A DNA stretch of 28,152 nucleotides from a virus, in IMG/VR virus record IMGVR_UViG_3300037296_000147, positions 1-28,152 of that record; one strand, written 5' to 3'. The position numbers and the translations under genes were made by a program. Shown here in pieces: positions 17,014-23,982 of this stretch. The notes beneath the pieces were generated by a model. That model was given only the letters and a program-made list of their open reading frames with translations. It was not told where the DNA came from and made no database searches. Numbering within the stretch: the stretch's first letter is position 1; each line of letters starts with the position of its first letter.

Positions 17014-17189
17014 TTCGTGCCCTTTTTCGCTTTCGTCAATTCGTTTTAAACACTTGATAGGGCAAAGATAAGCGCCAAACAGCGACGATTCCAGCGGGTA
17101 AAATCCACAGAATTGCGATAATCAAATAATCACAAGTCATTGTCTTTTCAGTCATTATTAGTTGATTGCATGGCGGCTAATATGGCGGC
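17014..17189. promoter_or_regulatory. Divergent late promoter region between the O and P operons
   Basis: 176 bp without a gene separating the divergent capsid (minus) and terminase-portal (plus) operons. By analogy with P2 both operons start here and need the Ogr-type activator encoded at 25312-25557. I looked for the P2-type TGT-N12-ACA site and found none on the plus strand, so a diverged site is expected. No strong sigma70 promoter stands out, which fits an activator-dependent promoter. Confidence 0.5.
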
Positions 17190-19007
17190 ATGGCACATTC
17201 TCAAGACATTATTGATCACGCACGATTACTCTATATCCGCGCTTTTAAACCGTCGGAAATATCAACACGCCTGAACGTTTCAGAGCGCACAGTTTTTAAT
17301 TGGATTGAACGTTTCAACTGGAAGGAATTACTGGCGTTTGATACGGCAGAAATAGAAGTCAGCCGGCGCATTAGCACGCTAACGAATCGCGAGAATAAAA
17401 CAAAAGACGAAACTCAAGAACTCGCCTCGCTGTGTCGTATTTTTGGTGGGTTAAGACAGGATCTAGCGAAAGCCGAAAAGATCATGGCGGAAGCCAAAGC
17501 CATCGCCGATGGTAAATCTGACGCGGTAGAAGGCGCCATCAATCGCGGTAATAGACGAAGCAACAGTAAGAAGAAAGCCAAAGCGAAAAACGACATCAGT
17601 GATATTGATGTATCCAAGTTTGACTCGTGGGCACACGAAAACCTTTTTGAATACCAATTACTGTGGCGCCAAGTCGCGCACGATCCAGACCTTTGCCGAA
17701 ACCGTTTTATATTGAAAAGCCGCCAGATTGGCGCGACGTATTATTTTGCCTTTGAAGCGTTTGAAGACGCAGTGAAGAATGGCGAAAACCAAGTATTCCT
17801 ATCCGCATCAAAAGACCAGGCGCGAATATTCAAAGGCTATATTCAAGCGTTCGCCCGCAATCAGTTTGATATTGAATTAAAAGGCCAAGACTCTATTGAG
17901 CTAACGAAAGACGGTAAATCTTGGGCCACGTTGTATTTCTTATCGACGAATTCCAGCACGGCGCAGGGTTACCACGGCCATTTATATGTGGACGAGGTGT
18001 TTTGGATTCACGGTTACGCCAAGTTGCAAAAACTAGCGTCTGGTATGGCCGCACATAGAAAATGGCGGCGTACTTATTTTTCCACGCCGTCCAGTTTACA
18101 ACACCCTGCTTACGAACATTGGAGCGGTGCGAAATTCAATAAGAACCGATCCCGCAAAGTCGATATTGATTTAACCGACAAGGTGCTTAAACAAGGCGCG
18201 TTAGGTGGGGACAAAATATGGCGCCATTTAGTTACAGTGGAAGACGCCGAAAAAGCCGGTTGCACGCTGTTTGATATTGCCGAACTCAAAGCGGAATACA
18301 GCAAACCGGATTACGAGAACTTATTTGGCTGTAAATTTGTTGACGATAACGAAAGCGTATTCCCGTTCTCGACACTGCAGAAATGCATGGTCGACGCATT
18401 CAGTAAATGGACGGATGTTGATTTTGACAGTGACAATCCAACCCGCAATAGACCCGTGGCGATTGGGTACGATCCTTCACGAATCCGAGACAACGCCGCG
18501 TTGGTGGTGTTGGAAATTCCGCCAACGCTGGCACAAAAATGGCGCGTCATTGAAACCCATCAATTCAAGGGGATCACGTCTGACTATCAAGCGGCGCGCA
18601 TTGCCGAGATTTATCAACGTTTTGATGTGAAATGGTGCGGCATCGATGTGACTGGCATCGGCCACGACACTTTTGATTGCTGTCTAGCGCTGCAACTCAG
18701 AAACCTCGTTCCTATTCATTATTCTGTTACTGAAAAAACCGACTTGGTAACACGAGCCAAACGCCTAATTGACGGCGGACGCTTTGAATACGACATGGGC
18801 AATAAAGAACTTTCTCAGTCGCTAATGATGATTCACCAAATTACCACCCCGAACGGATCAATCACCTACGGCGCAGCCCGTAGCGGCGAAACAGGCCACG
18901 CGGATTTGGCGTGGGCAGCATTCCACGCGATGCAAGCGGAACGACAATACGAAAAATCCAAAAAACCACAAACAGGGGCGAGCAAGACCCGCCTAACGAT
19001 TGGATAA
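17190..19007 (+). CDS. P: Terminase large subunit, ATPase/nuclease (gpP)
   Basis: 605 aa. Residues 15-45 form a helix-turn-helix (KPSEISTRLNVSERTVFNWI). The ATPase shows a Q-type Walker A, SRQIGAT at 177-183, and Walker B LYVDEV at 265-270. The C-terminal nuclease-type domain has 'AIGYDPSRIRDNAALVVLE' and 'KWCGIDVTGIGHDTFD', with the expected acidic residues. The motor packages DNA into the capsid through the portal and acts with gpM at cos. P2 gpP is 590 aa. It starts the plus-strand late operon and is followed by the portal gene after 13 bp. Confidence 0.95.
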   Translation: MAHSQDIIDHARLLYIRAFKPSEISTRLNVSERTVFNWIERFNWKELLAFDTAEIEVSRRISTLTNRENKTKDETQELASLCRIFGGLRQDLAKAEKIMAEAKAIADGKSDAVEGAINRGNRRSNSKKKAKAKNDISDIDVSKFDSWAHENLFEYQLLWRQVAHDPDLCRNRFILKSRQIGATYYFAFEAFEDAVKNGENQVFLSASKDQARIFKGYIQAFARNQFDIELKGQDSIELTKDGKSWATLYFLSTNSSTAQGYHGHLYVDEVFWIHGYAKLQKLASGMAAHRKWRRTYFSTPSSLQHPAYEHWSGAKFNKNRSRKVDIDLTDKVLKQGALGGDKIWRHLVTVEDAEKAGCTLFDIAELKAEYSKPDYENLFGCKFVDDNESVFPFSTLQKCMVDAFSKWTDVDFDSDNPTRNRPVAIGYDPSRIRDNAALVVLEIPPTLAQKWRVIETHQFKGITSDYQAARIAEIYQRFDVKWCGIDVTGIGHDTFDCCLALQLRNLVPIHYSVTEKTDLVTRAKRLIDGGRFEYDMGNKELSQSLMMIHQITTPNGSITYGAARSGETGHADLAWAAFHAMQAERQYEKSKKPQTGASKTRLTIG

Positions 19008-19020
19008 AGGACAGTAAATT

Positions 19021-20109
19021 ATGAGCGCAACAAAACCCCGTCAACGATTAGACAGTTCATACACCAGTACGGCGTCCGGCGTGCTCATGCCCGCTGATCC
19101 GCCGCGCAAAAGCAATCCACGGGCGTTTACGTTTGGCGACCCTGAACCGGTATTGGCTAGCCACATGAGTGATTATTTGGGCGTGTTCGCGGATTCGAAT
19201 AGCCTTTGGTATGTTCCGCCCGTGAGTTTACCGGGCTTGGCAAAAACTATGTATGCCAACGGTACCCATGCCAGCGTGTTGGAGTTTAAACAAAATCAGC
19301 TTCTTGCTAGCTGGAAAGACAATCCCATGATTCAAGCGAAAGAAGCCCACGCGGCGTTTAAAGATTTCGAAGTGTTCGATAACGCCTATTTTCTCGCGAT
19401 TCGTAATTTCTTGGGCGGCACTAATCGTTATGTGTGGTTGCCCGCCATTAATGTGCGCGTCGGCACAGATAACAATTATTTTTTACTTCAATCAGATGGC
19501 AGTTTCACAGAATACGCGGCGTCGGATATTGTCCATTTGAACGGCGGCGATATTCGCCAAGCGCTGTATGGCGTACCGACCTATTTTAGCGGCATTCAGA
19601 GTATTTTATTGGGTGAAGCCGCTACATTATTTAGACGTAAATATTACTTGAACGGCGCCCACTCTGGGTATGTCATGGTGACGTTTGACCTAGAAGACGC
19701 CCAAGCCGACGTACTAGAAGACGCGATGAAGCAAACAAAAGGACCAGGTAACCACCGCAGCATGTATTTGAACATGCAATCGACCATCGGCGGCAAACCT
19801 GGCTACACAAAAGACCGTGTGCAAATCATTCCTGTTGGTGACTTTGGCAACAAAGACGAGTACGACAAGATCAAAGAAGTCACTCAACAAGACATTCTGA
19901 ACATGCACCGCGTGCCCGCTGGTTTGGCGTCGATTATGGCAAACAATGCCGCAGGCCATGGGGATTTAAAAAACATTCGCGAAGTGTATTACGACTGTGA
20001 AACCGTTCCTAAGCAAGCGATTTGGAAGCAAATTAATGACCAGTTAATAGGCCGCGCGAAAATCGATTTTAACGAGCCTCGCTGGTTAATGGCAGAAGGT
20101 GCCGTATGA
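19021..20109 (+). CDS. Q: Portal protein (gpQ)
   Basis: 362 aa, P2 gpQ family. Typical stretches: 'SLWYVPPVSLPGLAKTMYAN', 'FDNAYFLAIRNFLGGTNRYV', 'GVPTYFSGIQSILLGEAATL', and 'DILNMHRVPAGLASIMANNA'. Twelve copies form the ring at one capsid vertex through which DNA enters and the tail is joined. P2 gpQ is 344 aa. It follows the terminase gene, and its stop overlaps the start of the next gene (GTATGA). Confidence 0.94.
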   Translation: MSATKPRQRLDSSYTSTASGVLMPADPPRKSNPRAFTFGDPEPVLASHMSDYLGVFADSNSLWYVPPVSLPGLAKTMYANGTHASVLEFKQNQLLASWKDNPMIQAKEAHAAFKDFEVFDNAYFLAIRNFLGGTNRYVWLPAINVRVGTDNNYFLLQSDGSFTEYAASDIVHLNGGDIRQALYGVPTYFSGIQSILLGEAATLFRRKYYLNGAHSGYVMVTFDLEDAQADVLEDAMKQTKGPGNHRSMYLNMQSTIGGKPGYTKDRVQIIPVGDFGNKDEYDKIKEVTQQDILNMHRVPAGLASIMANNAAGHGDLKNIREVYYDCETVPKQAIWKQINDQLIGRAKIDFNEPRWLMAEGAV

Positions 20110-20822
20110 ATTTTAATAAAAACCTGTTTAATGCGTTTGGTTCTAGCAGCGTCTTATCCAGCCCAACCACGGGCAAGGCGACGGCCACGAATACGCAGTC
20201 CGCGCAATTACGCTTGCGGCTCGATACACTTTTGCCCGTGGAAGGCGCGGTGGTTGTAGACCCCACTTTGCCAGACGAAATGAAAGTAACAAACTGCCAA
20301 ACCGCGTTGTTGAATTATGGCGTGGGCGCGAACAATCTAAACGCCCATGTGCAAACTCGTCTTGCGTCGTTCATGGACGATATGCAAGTGGCGTCTGCTG
20401 TAAAAGAGATAGACGGTTACATTAACGACGCCTCAAGTTGTGCGAACATCAACACGATTGCGGGCACCATGGCGGGCGCGACGGATAGCATTTTGGATGC
20501 CACCACGGATATTTTGAACGAACTGGACGCAGGCATTACCGCGTTTGATGCGGGAACAATGGAAAAACCAGACTTTGAAGACTTGCTTGATAGAGTCACC
20601 ACCGAGTTGGGTAACAACGTGGTGGCCATGCTTGGCATGGTTGCCAGCGAAGTAGCGATGGTGCAAAACATGTACGCCACGCATATTCAAATGGCAAAAT
20701 CGTTTCAAGTGGAAGCATTGATCAATGATCCGTGTGTAAGACCGTTTTTGGCACAACTTGCAGGGCCAGAACTTAGCCAAGTGCTGGTTGATGATTTTGG
20801 GATTGAGGATTTAGGACTATAA
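20106..20822 (+). CDS. Phage protein of unknown role, third gene of the terminase-portal operon
   Basis: 238 aa, overlapping the portal stop by 4 bp (ATGA), hence translated with it. The N-terminal ~60 residues are Ser/Thr/Ala-rich; the rest is mainly helical ('VQTRLASFMDDMQVASAVKE', 'DSILDATTDILNELDAGITA', 'VATMLGM'-like Ala/Met/Val runs near 'NNVVAMLGMVASEVAMVQNM'). No membrane segment, catalytic motif or zinc site is seen. It is not present in the P2 operon, which ends with Q. The location suggests a head, packaging or virion-internal role. The sequence is familiar as a conserved protein of K139-like phages but I cannot name a function. Confidence 0.55.
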   Translation: MNFNKNLFNAFGSSSVLSSPTTGKATATNTQSAQLRLRLDTLLPVEGAVVVDPTLPDEMKVTNCQTALLNYGVGANNLNAHVQTRLASFMDDMQVASAVKEIDGYINDASSCANINTIAGTMAGATDSILDATTDILNELDAGITAFDAGTMEKPDFEDLLDRVTTELGNNVVAMLGMVASEVAMVQNMYATHIQMAKSFQVEALINDPCVRPFLAQLAGPELSQVLVDDFGIEDLGL

Positions 20823-20850
20823 AATCAGATTTTTGAAATATATTTTTTCA

Positions 20851-21315
20851 TCATTGATATTTATATTTCAAACTTATGCTAATTTTCATTAATTCTGACT
20901 CAATCAATAAGTTTTTCCCTTTTAGCGCTTTCATCAGCTCTATTGATAATAACTCGTGTGCCTCTTGCTTTTCACATGCACCCAAAATCTTTAACATAGC
21001 CTTTTCAACAACCTCTAAATCAATATTAGATTCACCTTTTATCAAATTATAATAGGATGCGCCAAAAAATTCACGTTGCTTAATTAAGCTAACAATTGCT
21101 TCACTATAAGATTCATTCATGTAGGAAAACTCGTCATAACTCTCGAATCCTTCTTTTTCCAAAAAATCTTTAGTCGCAGAATTTTTCTCAGCAGTAAAAC
21201 TTAATATATCATCTAACAGAACGTCCTTTAAAAGTCTTGATGGCAATTCACAATTAGCATAGGATCCAGATAAAGTAAAAGCCAAAAACAGCGAAATTAT
21301 TATTTTTGTAAACAT
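20851..21315 (-). CDS. Small exported protein, unknown function (moron)
   Basis: 154 aa. Residues 1-20 (MFTKIIISLFLAFTLSGSYA) are a clear signal peptide with cleavage expected before NCELPS; no lipobox Cys follows directly at the usual position, although a Cys is at 22. The mature part is helical and acidic ('FLEKEGFESYDEFSYMNESY') with a second Cys in 'ILGACEKQEAHELLSIELMK', so one disulfide is possible. Base composition is more AT-rich than the virion genes. It is read against the portal operon and lies next to an exported HNH nuclease gene, suggesting an accessory module. Ribosome site AAGGAG is unusually close (2 nt) to the ATG. Function unknown. Confidence 0.6.
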   Translation of the reverse strand: MFTKIIISLFLAFTLSGSYANCELPSRLLKDVLLDDILSFTAEKNSATKDFLEKEGFESYDEFSYMNESYSEAIVSLIKQREFFGASYYNLIKGESNIDLEVVEKAMLKILGACEKQEAHELLSIELMKALKGKNLLIESELMKISISLKYKYQ

Positions 21316-21412
21316 AACTCCTTCCCCAAACTCAAAGTTTTTAAAATAAATTCATGGTAATAACTAGAACATCCTAAATTTATCAAATCGAGAAAAATAA
21401 GCCCATCCACTG

Positions 21413-21925
21413 TTACGTATCGCCAATACTATACCTAACCCACACCCTTTTAAACCTTGCTTTGTACTGCTCTACATTCTTAGGCGGTAGCCACTCATCC
21501 AATCCTTTTGCGCCTTTTTGTCTGTTTAATCTGGCCTCGACGGCGACTAGGTTTATTGGATCGTTAGCAAACTGTTTTCGCTTTTCCTTGCTCCATTTGT
21601 CCGCGCCGTGATCCCATGCCCATTTCAATGGCACTATGTGGTCTATGTCGATCTTTGACGCATCAAAAATCACTTCACCGGAATACATGGAAATCCAACG
21701 ACCAAACACTACACGGCATTGTTTGTCAGCATTAAAACGAACAGGTGTTGTTGATAGTGAAATAAGAAGCTCTTGTCTGGTATTTTGGCAATCTCTGTCA
21801 ACATCCGCCCAGCCGCTACCGAACTCACTTCGTTTGTATTTTCTATCTCCACCCTTGTCTCCCGCCAAAGCTATGTTTGTTGCTAACAGCGATACAACTA
21901 ACCAAAATACGCACCACTTTTTCAT
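21413..21925 (-). CDS. Exported HNH endonuclease (DUF1524/GmrSD-C-like)
   Basis: 170 aa from ATG 21925 (GTG 21928 also possible). Residues 1-21 are a signal peptide (basic MKKW, hydrophobic 5-20, ALA-G end). The mature part has 'FGSGWADVDRDCQNTRQELL' and the beta-beta-metal nuclease core D95-H96-I97-V98-P99, N125 and N134 with K137, the pattern of secreted HNH proteins. C46 and C70 could form a disulfide. It would cut DNA or RNA in the periplasm or outside. In a prophage accessory block such a nuclease could destroy entering phage DNA or give the lysogen a nutritional advantage; both are inference. The ORF is intact. Confidence 0.8.
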   Translation of the reverse strand: MKKWCVFWLVVSLLATNIALAGDKGGDRKYKRSEFGSGWADVDRDCQNTRQELLISLSTTPVRFNADKQCRVVFGRWISMYSGEVIFDASKIDIDHIVPLKWAWDHGADKWSKEKRKQFANDPINLVAVEARLNRQKGAKGLDEWLPPKNVEQYKARFKRVWVRYSIGDT

Positions 21926-22028
21926 CACTAGTTAACCTTAATATATGTAAAATTTAAGAACGTGCCGTGCCGCGCACTCCAGAAAACTATAAACTAACTA
22001 ATTATCTTCAATAATAAGGACATACATA

Positions 22029-22745
22029 ATGAATAAAAAGGAAAATTTAGAGCCCTTTCATAAGGCACTCGACGATGACAAGGGGCTGAAATCTAAACGG
22101 CAAATGATGATGTATGTAGCCTTAATCACGCTAGCATTAACGCTATCAGCTGCGACAATTAAAGAAGCTAATACTTTCCTGTTTAAGTTAGATTTTCTAA
22201 AGCCTGAAGGGTTAATGGCTTTACTATTTATGGCAAATTTTTTTTGCTTTATCCGATATCAAAACTACTCGACTCCACATGAAGATGCTCTAAATAAAAT
22301 TTGGCAAACACGGCTACTATCTGACTCTAGAGTGACAAAAATAAATAATGAACATAGATGTTATGAAGGGATCCTAGGGGATATTTACAGTGATATTTAT
22401 GATCATCATAGTAGTAACGTCAACCCGGGAGAAGAACCATACTCAGTTGAAATAAAATATAAAAATAGATTCATATTTTTTCGATATCTAATTGTTTCCT
22501 ACGATCATCGTGAGTATGAGTATCCAACCATTCAGTCATACAACATATCAAGAGAAATTGATTTTTTTCAATACTTAAAGCTCCTCTGGGTTGAGGTAGA
22601 TTTGAGAGGCCACTTTATGATTAACAATAGAGAAACCCTTGACCTATTAGCTCCAAAATTAATTTCAATATTTGCTTTCTTATCGGTTCTAATGAGAGAT
22701 AAGTTATACCTATTCACAGATTTATTTTTTATAGTACCTCAATAG
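22029..22745 (+). CDS. Membrane protein of unknown function (moron)
   Basis: 238 aa, start ATG 22029 with AAGGA 10 nt upstream. Two hydrophobic segments lie near the N-terminus (about 29-45, MYVALITLALTLSAATI; about 60-75, LMALLFMANFFCFIRY), giving a hairpin with a charged cytoplasmic N-terminus. A soluble part of ~140 residues follows, rich in Tyr, His and Asp ('YSDIYDHHSSN'), and a last hydrophobic segment is near 211-235. The sequence is AT-rich and strongly unlike its neighbours in codon use. It is transcribed alone from the gap shared with the nuclease gene and ends at a strong terminator. Candidate superinfection-exclusion or abortive-infection membrane protein by position only. Confidence 0.6.
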   Translation: MNKKENLEPFHKALDDDKGLKSKRQMMMYVALITLALTLSAATIKEANTFLFKLDFLKPEGLMALLFMANFFCFIRYQNYSTPHEDALNKIWQTRLLSDSRVTKINNEHRCYEGILGDIYSDIYDHHSSNVNPGEEPYSVEIKYKNRFIFFRYLIVSYDHREYEYPTIQSYNISREIDFFQYLKLLWVEVDLRGHFMINNRETLDLLAPKLISIFAFLSVLMRDKLYLFTDLFFIVPQ

Positions 22746-22747
22746 CA

Positions 22748-22773
22748 AAAACGCCCCATCATCGGGGCGTTTT
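22748..22773. terminator. Bidirectional rho-independent terminator between convergent genes
   Basis: AAAACGCCCC (22748-22757) pairs perfectly with GGGGCGTTTT (22764-22773) around a 6-nt loop. The A and T runs on the two sides make it work in both directions. It ends both the membrane-protein gene on plus and the early operon / KilA-N gene on minus. Confidence 0.92.
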
Positions 22774-22776
22774 ACT

Positions 22777-23307
22777 TCAATAGTTTTTACTTGTCATGTG
22801 CACCACATGCAGTCGTTCGTAGGCGTTTCCGTACAACCTTGTGTTTAAGGCTTTCAACGCTGGAAAAACCGTATCAGAAAACTCTTTTTTCATACTGGTC
22901 GTATGGGAATGGATAAGGCGCATTTTCTTTTCGTATTGAATGATTTGTTGCTCTAGTACAGAAATGTACTCACTTTGCTGAACCACCGCCACTTGCGAGC
23001 CATTTGCTTGCTGTTGCTGGTCAAAGGCACGGATAACATAAAGATGGAATTTAGGACTAATCCACATGGCATAGGCATAAACCAATTCTTTGCAAACCCA
23101 AGTGCCAACACCTCGAACGCTCTTTAAAGGGTTGTCCACATCTGGACAAGTAGATATTTCATTTATCAAATCTTTGGTTTGGCAAAGCCTTAGAAACTTA
23201 GTAGGACGATTTTTATCTTCCGTGCCACTTGCTCTATGTAGATCATTTAGGGAATACAGTCCGTCTTGAGTACGAACATCTTTAGATAGGATCGTTAAGT
23301 TATTCAT
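22777..23307 (-). CDS. KilA-N domain protein, probable antirepressor
   Basis: 176 aa from ATG 23307, chosen over the GTG at 23343 because AAGGA lies 9-10 nt upstream. Residues 16-95 form a KilA-N domain: '[14 protein letters not shown]', 'RPTKFLRL', '[20 protein letters not shown]' and 'YVIRAFD'. KilA-N proteins bind DNA and many serve as phage antirepressors (P1 KilA/Ant, P22 Ant group). The C-terminal half has a Gln-rich link ([10 protein letters not shown]) and a coiled coil, probably for oligomerisation. It is the last gene of the early operon and is preceded by a C4/P4-CI-type RNA regulator that covers its ribosome site, which strongly suggests an antirepressor that must be kept silent in the lysogen. 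Confidence 0.85.
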   Translation of the reverse strand: MNNLTILSKDVRTQDGLYSLNDLHRASGTEDKNRPTKFLRLCQTKDLINEISTCPDVDNPLKSVRGVGTWVCKELVYAYAMWISPKFHLYVIRAFDQQQQANGSQVAVVQQSEYISVLEQQIIQYEKKMRLIHSHTTSMKKEFSDTVFPALKALNTRLYGNAYERLHVVHMTSKNY

Positions 23308-23314
23308 GATTGTC

Positions 23315-23357
23315 TTTCCTTGAGTATGCGAAATAACTACCACTCAATGAGACCAAT
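23315..23357 (-). promoter_or_regulatory. seqC-type target: ribosome site of the KilA-N gene plus second pairing segment
   Basis: Two parts complementary to the antisense segment at 23378-23403. The proximal part, 23315-23325 (ACTCAAGGAAA in the mRNA), contains the Shine-Dalgarno and matches 11 of 11 bases of the antisense segment. The distal part (TTGGTCT in the mRNA, 23350-23356) matches 7 of 7. Pairing would hide the ribosome site. This corresponds to seqC of P4 or the target boxes of P1 C4 RNA. Confidence 0.75.
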
Positions 23358-23489
23358 CACTGGGTGGCAGGGGAAAAGGGTTGGTCTACCGAACTCAAGG
23401 AAACGGCGAGCACAAGGCTCCCCCAATCCCCCACCATAACAGGGAGATTGCGCACAAAAAAAGCCGCTTAGGGCGACTTGCTGCGCCAT
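23337..23489 (-). CDS. Possible 50-codon ORF across the antisense RNA
   Basis: An ATG at 23489 opens 50 codons (starting [14 protein letters not shown]) through the terminator and antisense RNA and stops next to the GTG 23343. The segment is structured and conserved as RNA, so an open frame is weak evidence for protein. In P1 a small ORF, icd, sits between the C4 RNA and ant, and its translation controls ant, so the ORF is worth listing. No ribosome site is visible in front of it. Confidence 0.2.
   Translation of the reverse strand: MAQQVALSGFFCAQSPCYGGGLGEPCARRFLEFGRPTLFPCHPVIGLIEW
23363..23435 (-). ncRNA. C4 / P4 CI-like antisense RNA
   Basis: GGTGG (mRNA strand, 23431-23435) pairs with CCACC (23363-23367), extended by GGG/CCC across a 2-nt bulge, and closes a ~73-nt domain. 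Inside are a small hairpin GAGC-loop-GCTC (23408-23420) and an unpaired antisense segment (23378-23403, seqB). seqB is complementary to an upstream segment (23486-23511) and to the KilA-N ribosome-site region (23315-23325 and 23350-23356). Phage P4 CI RNA (79 nt) and P1/P7 C4 RNA (about 77 nt) have this architecture and are cut from the leader transcript, in part by RNase P. They silence downstream genes by premature termination and block of translation. Complementarity is seen; processing and function are inferred. Confidence 0.8.
23456..23478 (-). terminator. Leader terminator/attenuator ahead of the antisense RNA
   Basis: In the mRNA, AGTCGC pairs with GCGGCT (6 bp with one G-U) around a 5-nt loop, followed by seven T. 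The stop codon of the 30-codon leader ORF lies in the loop, so a ribosome reaching the end of the ORF would melt the stem. Confidence 0.75.
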
Positions 23490-23560
23490 GAGTATACGAG
23501 AGACCAATCCCGACGCTGGATTTTGCCAGCGCGTGGTAATGATAGTCCTTGTTTTTTCAT
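23468..23560 (-). CDS. 30-aa leader peptide overlapping seqA and the attenuator
   Basis: ATG at 23560 overlaps the TGA of the 141-aa gene (AATGA), so its translation is probably coupled to that gene. It encodes 30 residues starting MKKQGLSLPRAGKIQRRDW and ending in SKSP; the stop TAA is in the loop of the attenuator. The peptide is basic and unlike a structured protein. Similar short frames are found upstream of P4/P1-type immunity RNAs in enterobacterial prophages, some annotated in the Ash or Icd-like group; this is from memory and unchecked. Its likely role is to let ribosomes cover seqA and open the attenuator, and the peptide itself may have none. Confidence 0.6.
   Translation of the reverse strand: MKKQGLSLPRAGKIQRRDWSLVYSWRSKSP
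23486..23511 (-). promoter_or_regulatory. seqA-type segment, alternative partner of the antisense RNA
   Basis: In the mRNA this segment contains TTGGTCT, which pairs with AGACCAA of seqB, then ACTCA with TGAGT, then GG with CC, with small internal mismatches. It resembles the ribosome-site region downstream (shared TTGGTCTC and ATACTCA blocks). It lies within the leader ORF, as seqA does within translated sequence in P4-type systems. Confidence 0.7.
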
Positions 23561-23982
23561 TCTGTCAATGTCTCGTTTAGCCTTGGGCTGTTTGTGGTTG
23601 TTTTTGGCGGCTCCCCAAAAAACTCATTTATTCGCCTTTTCATTTCCATCCCTCGCATCGCTTCAAATACATGCGGCATATCACATGACGTTACCGCGCT
23701 CATATCAATCTTGAAATCATGATTAAAAAAGTGGCTTTTTGGCACCTGTATGGATGCCGCGACGCGTTCGCCTAGCAAGCGTTTGTTATCGCATTCTAGG
23801 ACGGCCATTTTCATTAACGCCTCGTCTATGATGTGTTTTGGCACCACGTAACTCTCTACGCGCCCGTGCCTGACGATTTGCATCGTATCGGCACAATTTA
23901 CCGCTGTGGCTAGCGTTCCGCTGTCTATCTGCCCCAGTGTTATTTTCTGTGCACGTTCTATGGTGGTTTCTAAGTCGCTCAT
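23557..23982 (-). CDS. Hypothetical early phage protein (141 aa)
   Basis: 141 aa, ATGA overlap with the exonuclease gene before it and AATGA overlap with the leader ORF after it. The sequence is helical, with a His/Phe-rich 'VPKSHFFNHDFKIDMSA' segment and a Thr/Asn/Pro-rich C-terminus (PPKTTTNSPRLNETLTE). No known domain, membrane segment or zinc motif is seen. Because it is the last cistron read before the RNA switch, its translation level could influence the leader peptide and so the KilA-N gene. Function unknown. Confidence 0.55.
   Translation of the reverse strand: MSDLETTIERAQKITLGQIDSGTLATAVNCADTMQIVRHGRVESYVVPKHIIDEALMKMAVLECDNKRLLGERVAASIQVPKSHFFNHDFKIDMSAVTSCDMPHVFEAMRGMEMKRRINEFFGEPPKTTTNSPRLNETLTE

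Noticed and set aside
17014-17189. P2 Ogr site TGT-N12-ACA
   Set aside because: Plus strand checked; only ACA...TGT in the wrong order and near misses with other spacing.
20834-20870. AT-rich inverted repeat TGAAATATA ... TATATTTCA at the end of the Q operon
   Set aside because: Stem is only A-T rich with a 19-nt loop and overlaps the stop of the opposite gene; too weak to call a terminator.
23468-23560. A third open frame over the leader (reading DYHYHALAKSSVGIG...)
   Set aside because: It follows a TGA and has no usable start codon; open probably because the segment is constrained as RNA.
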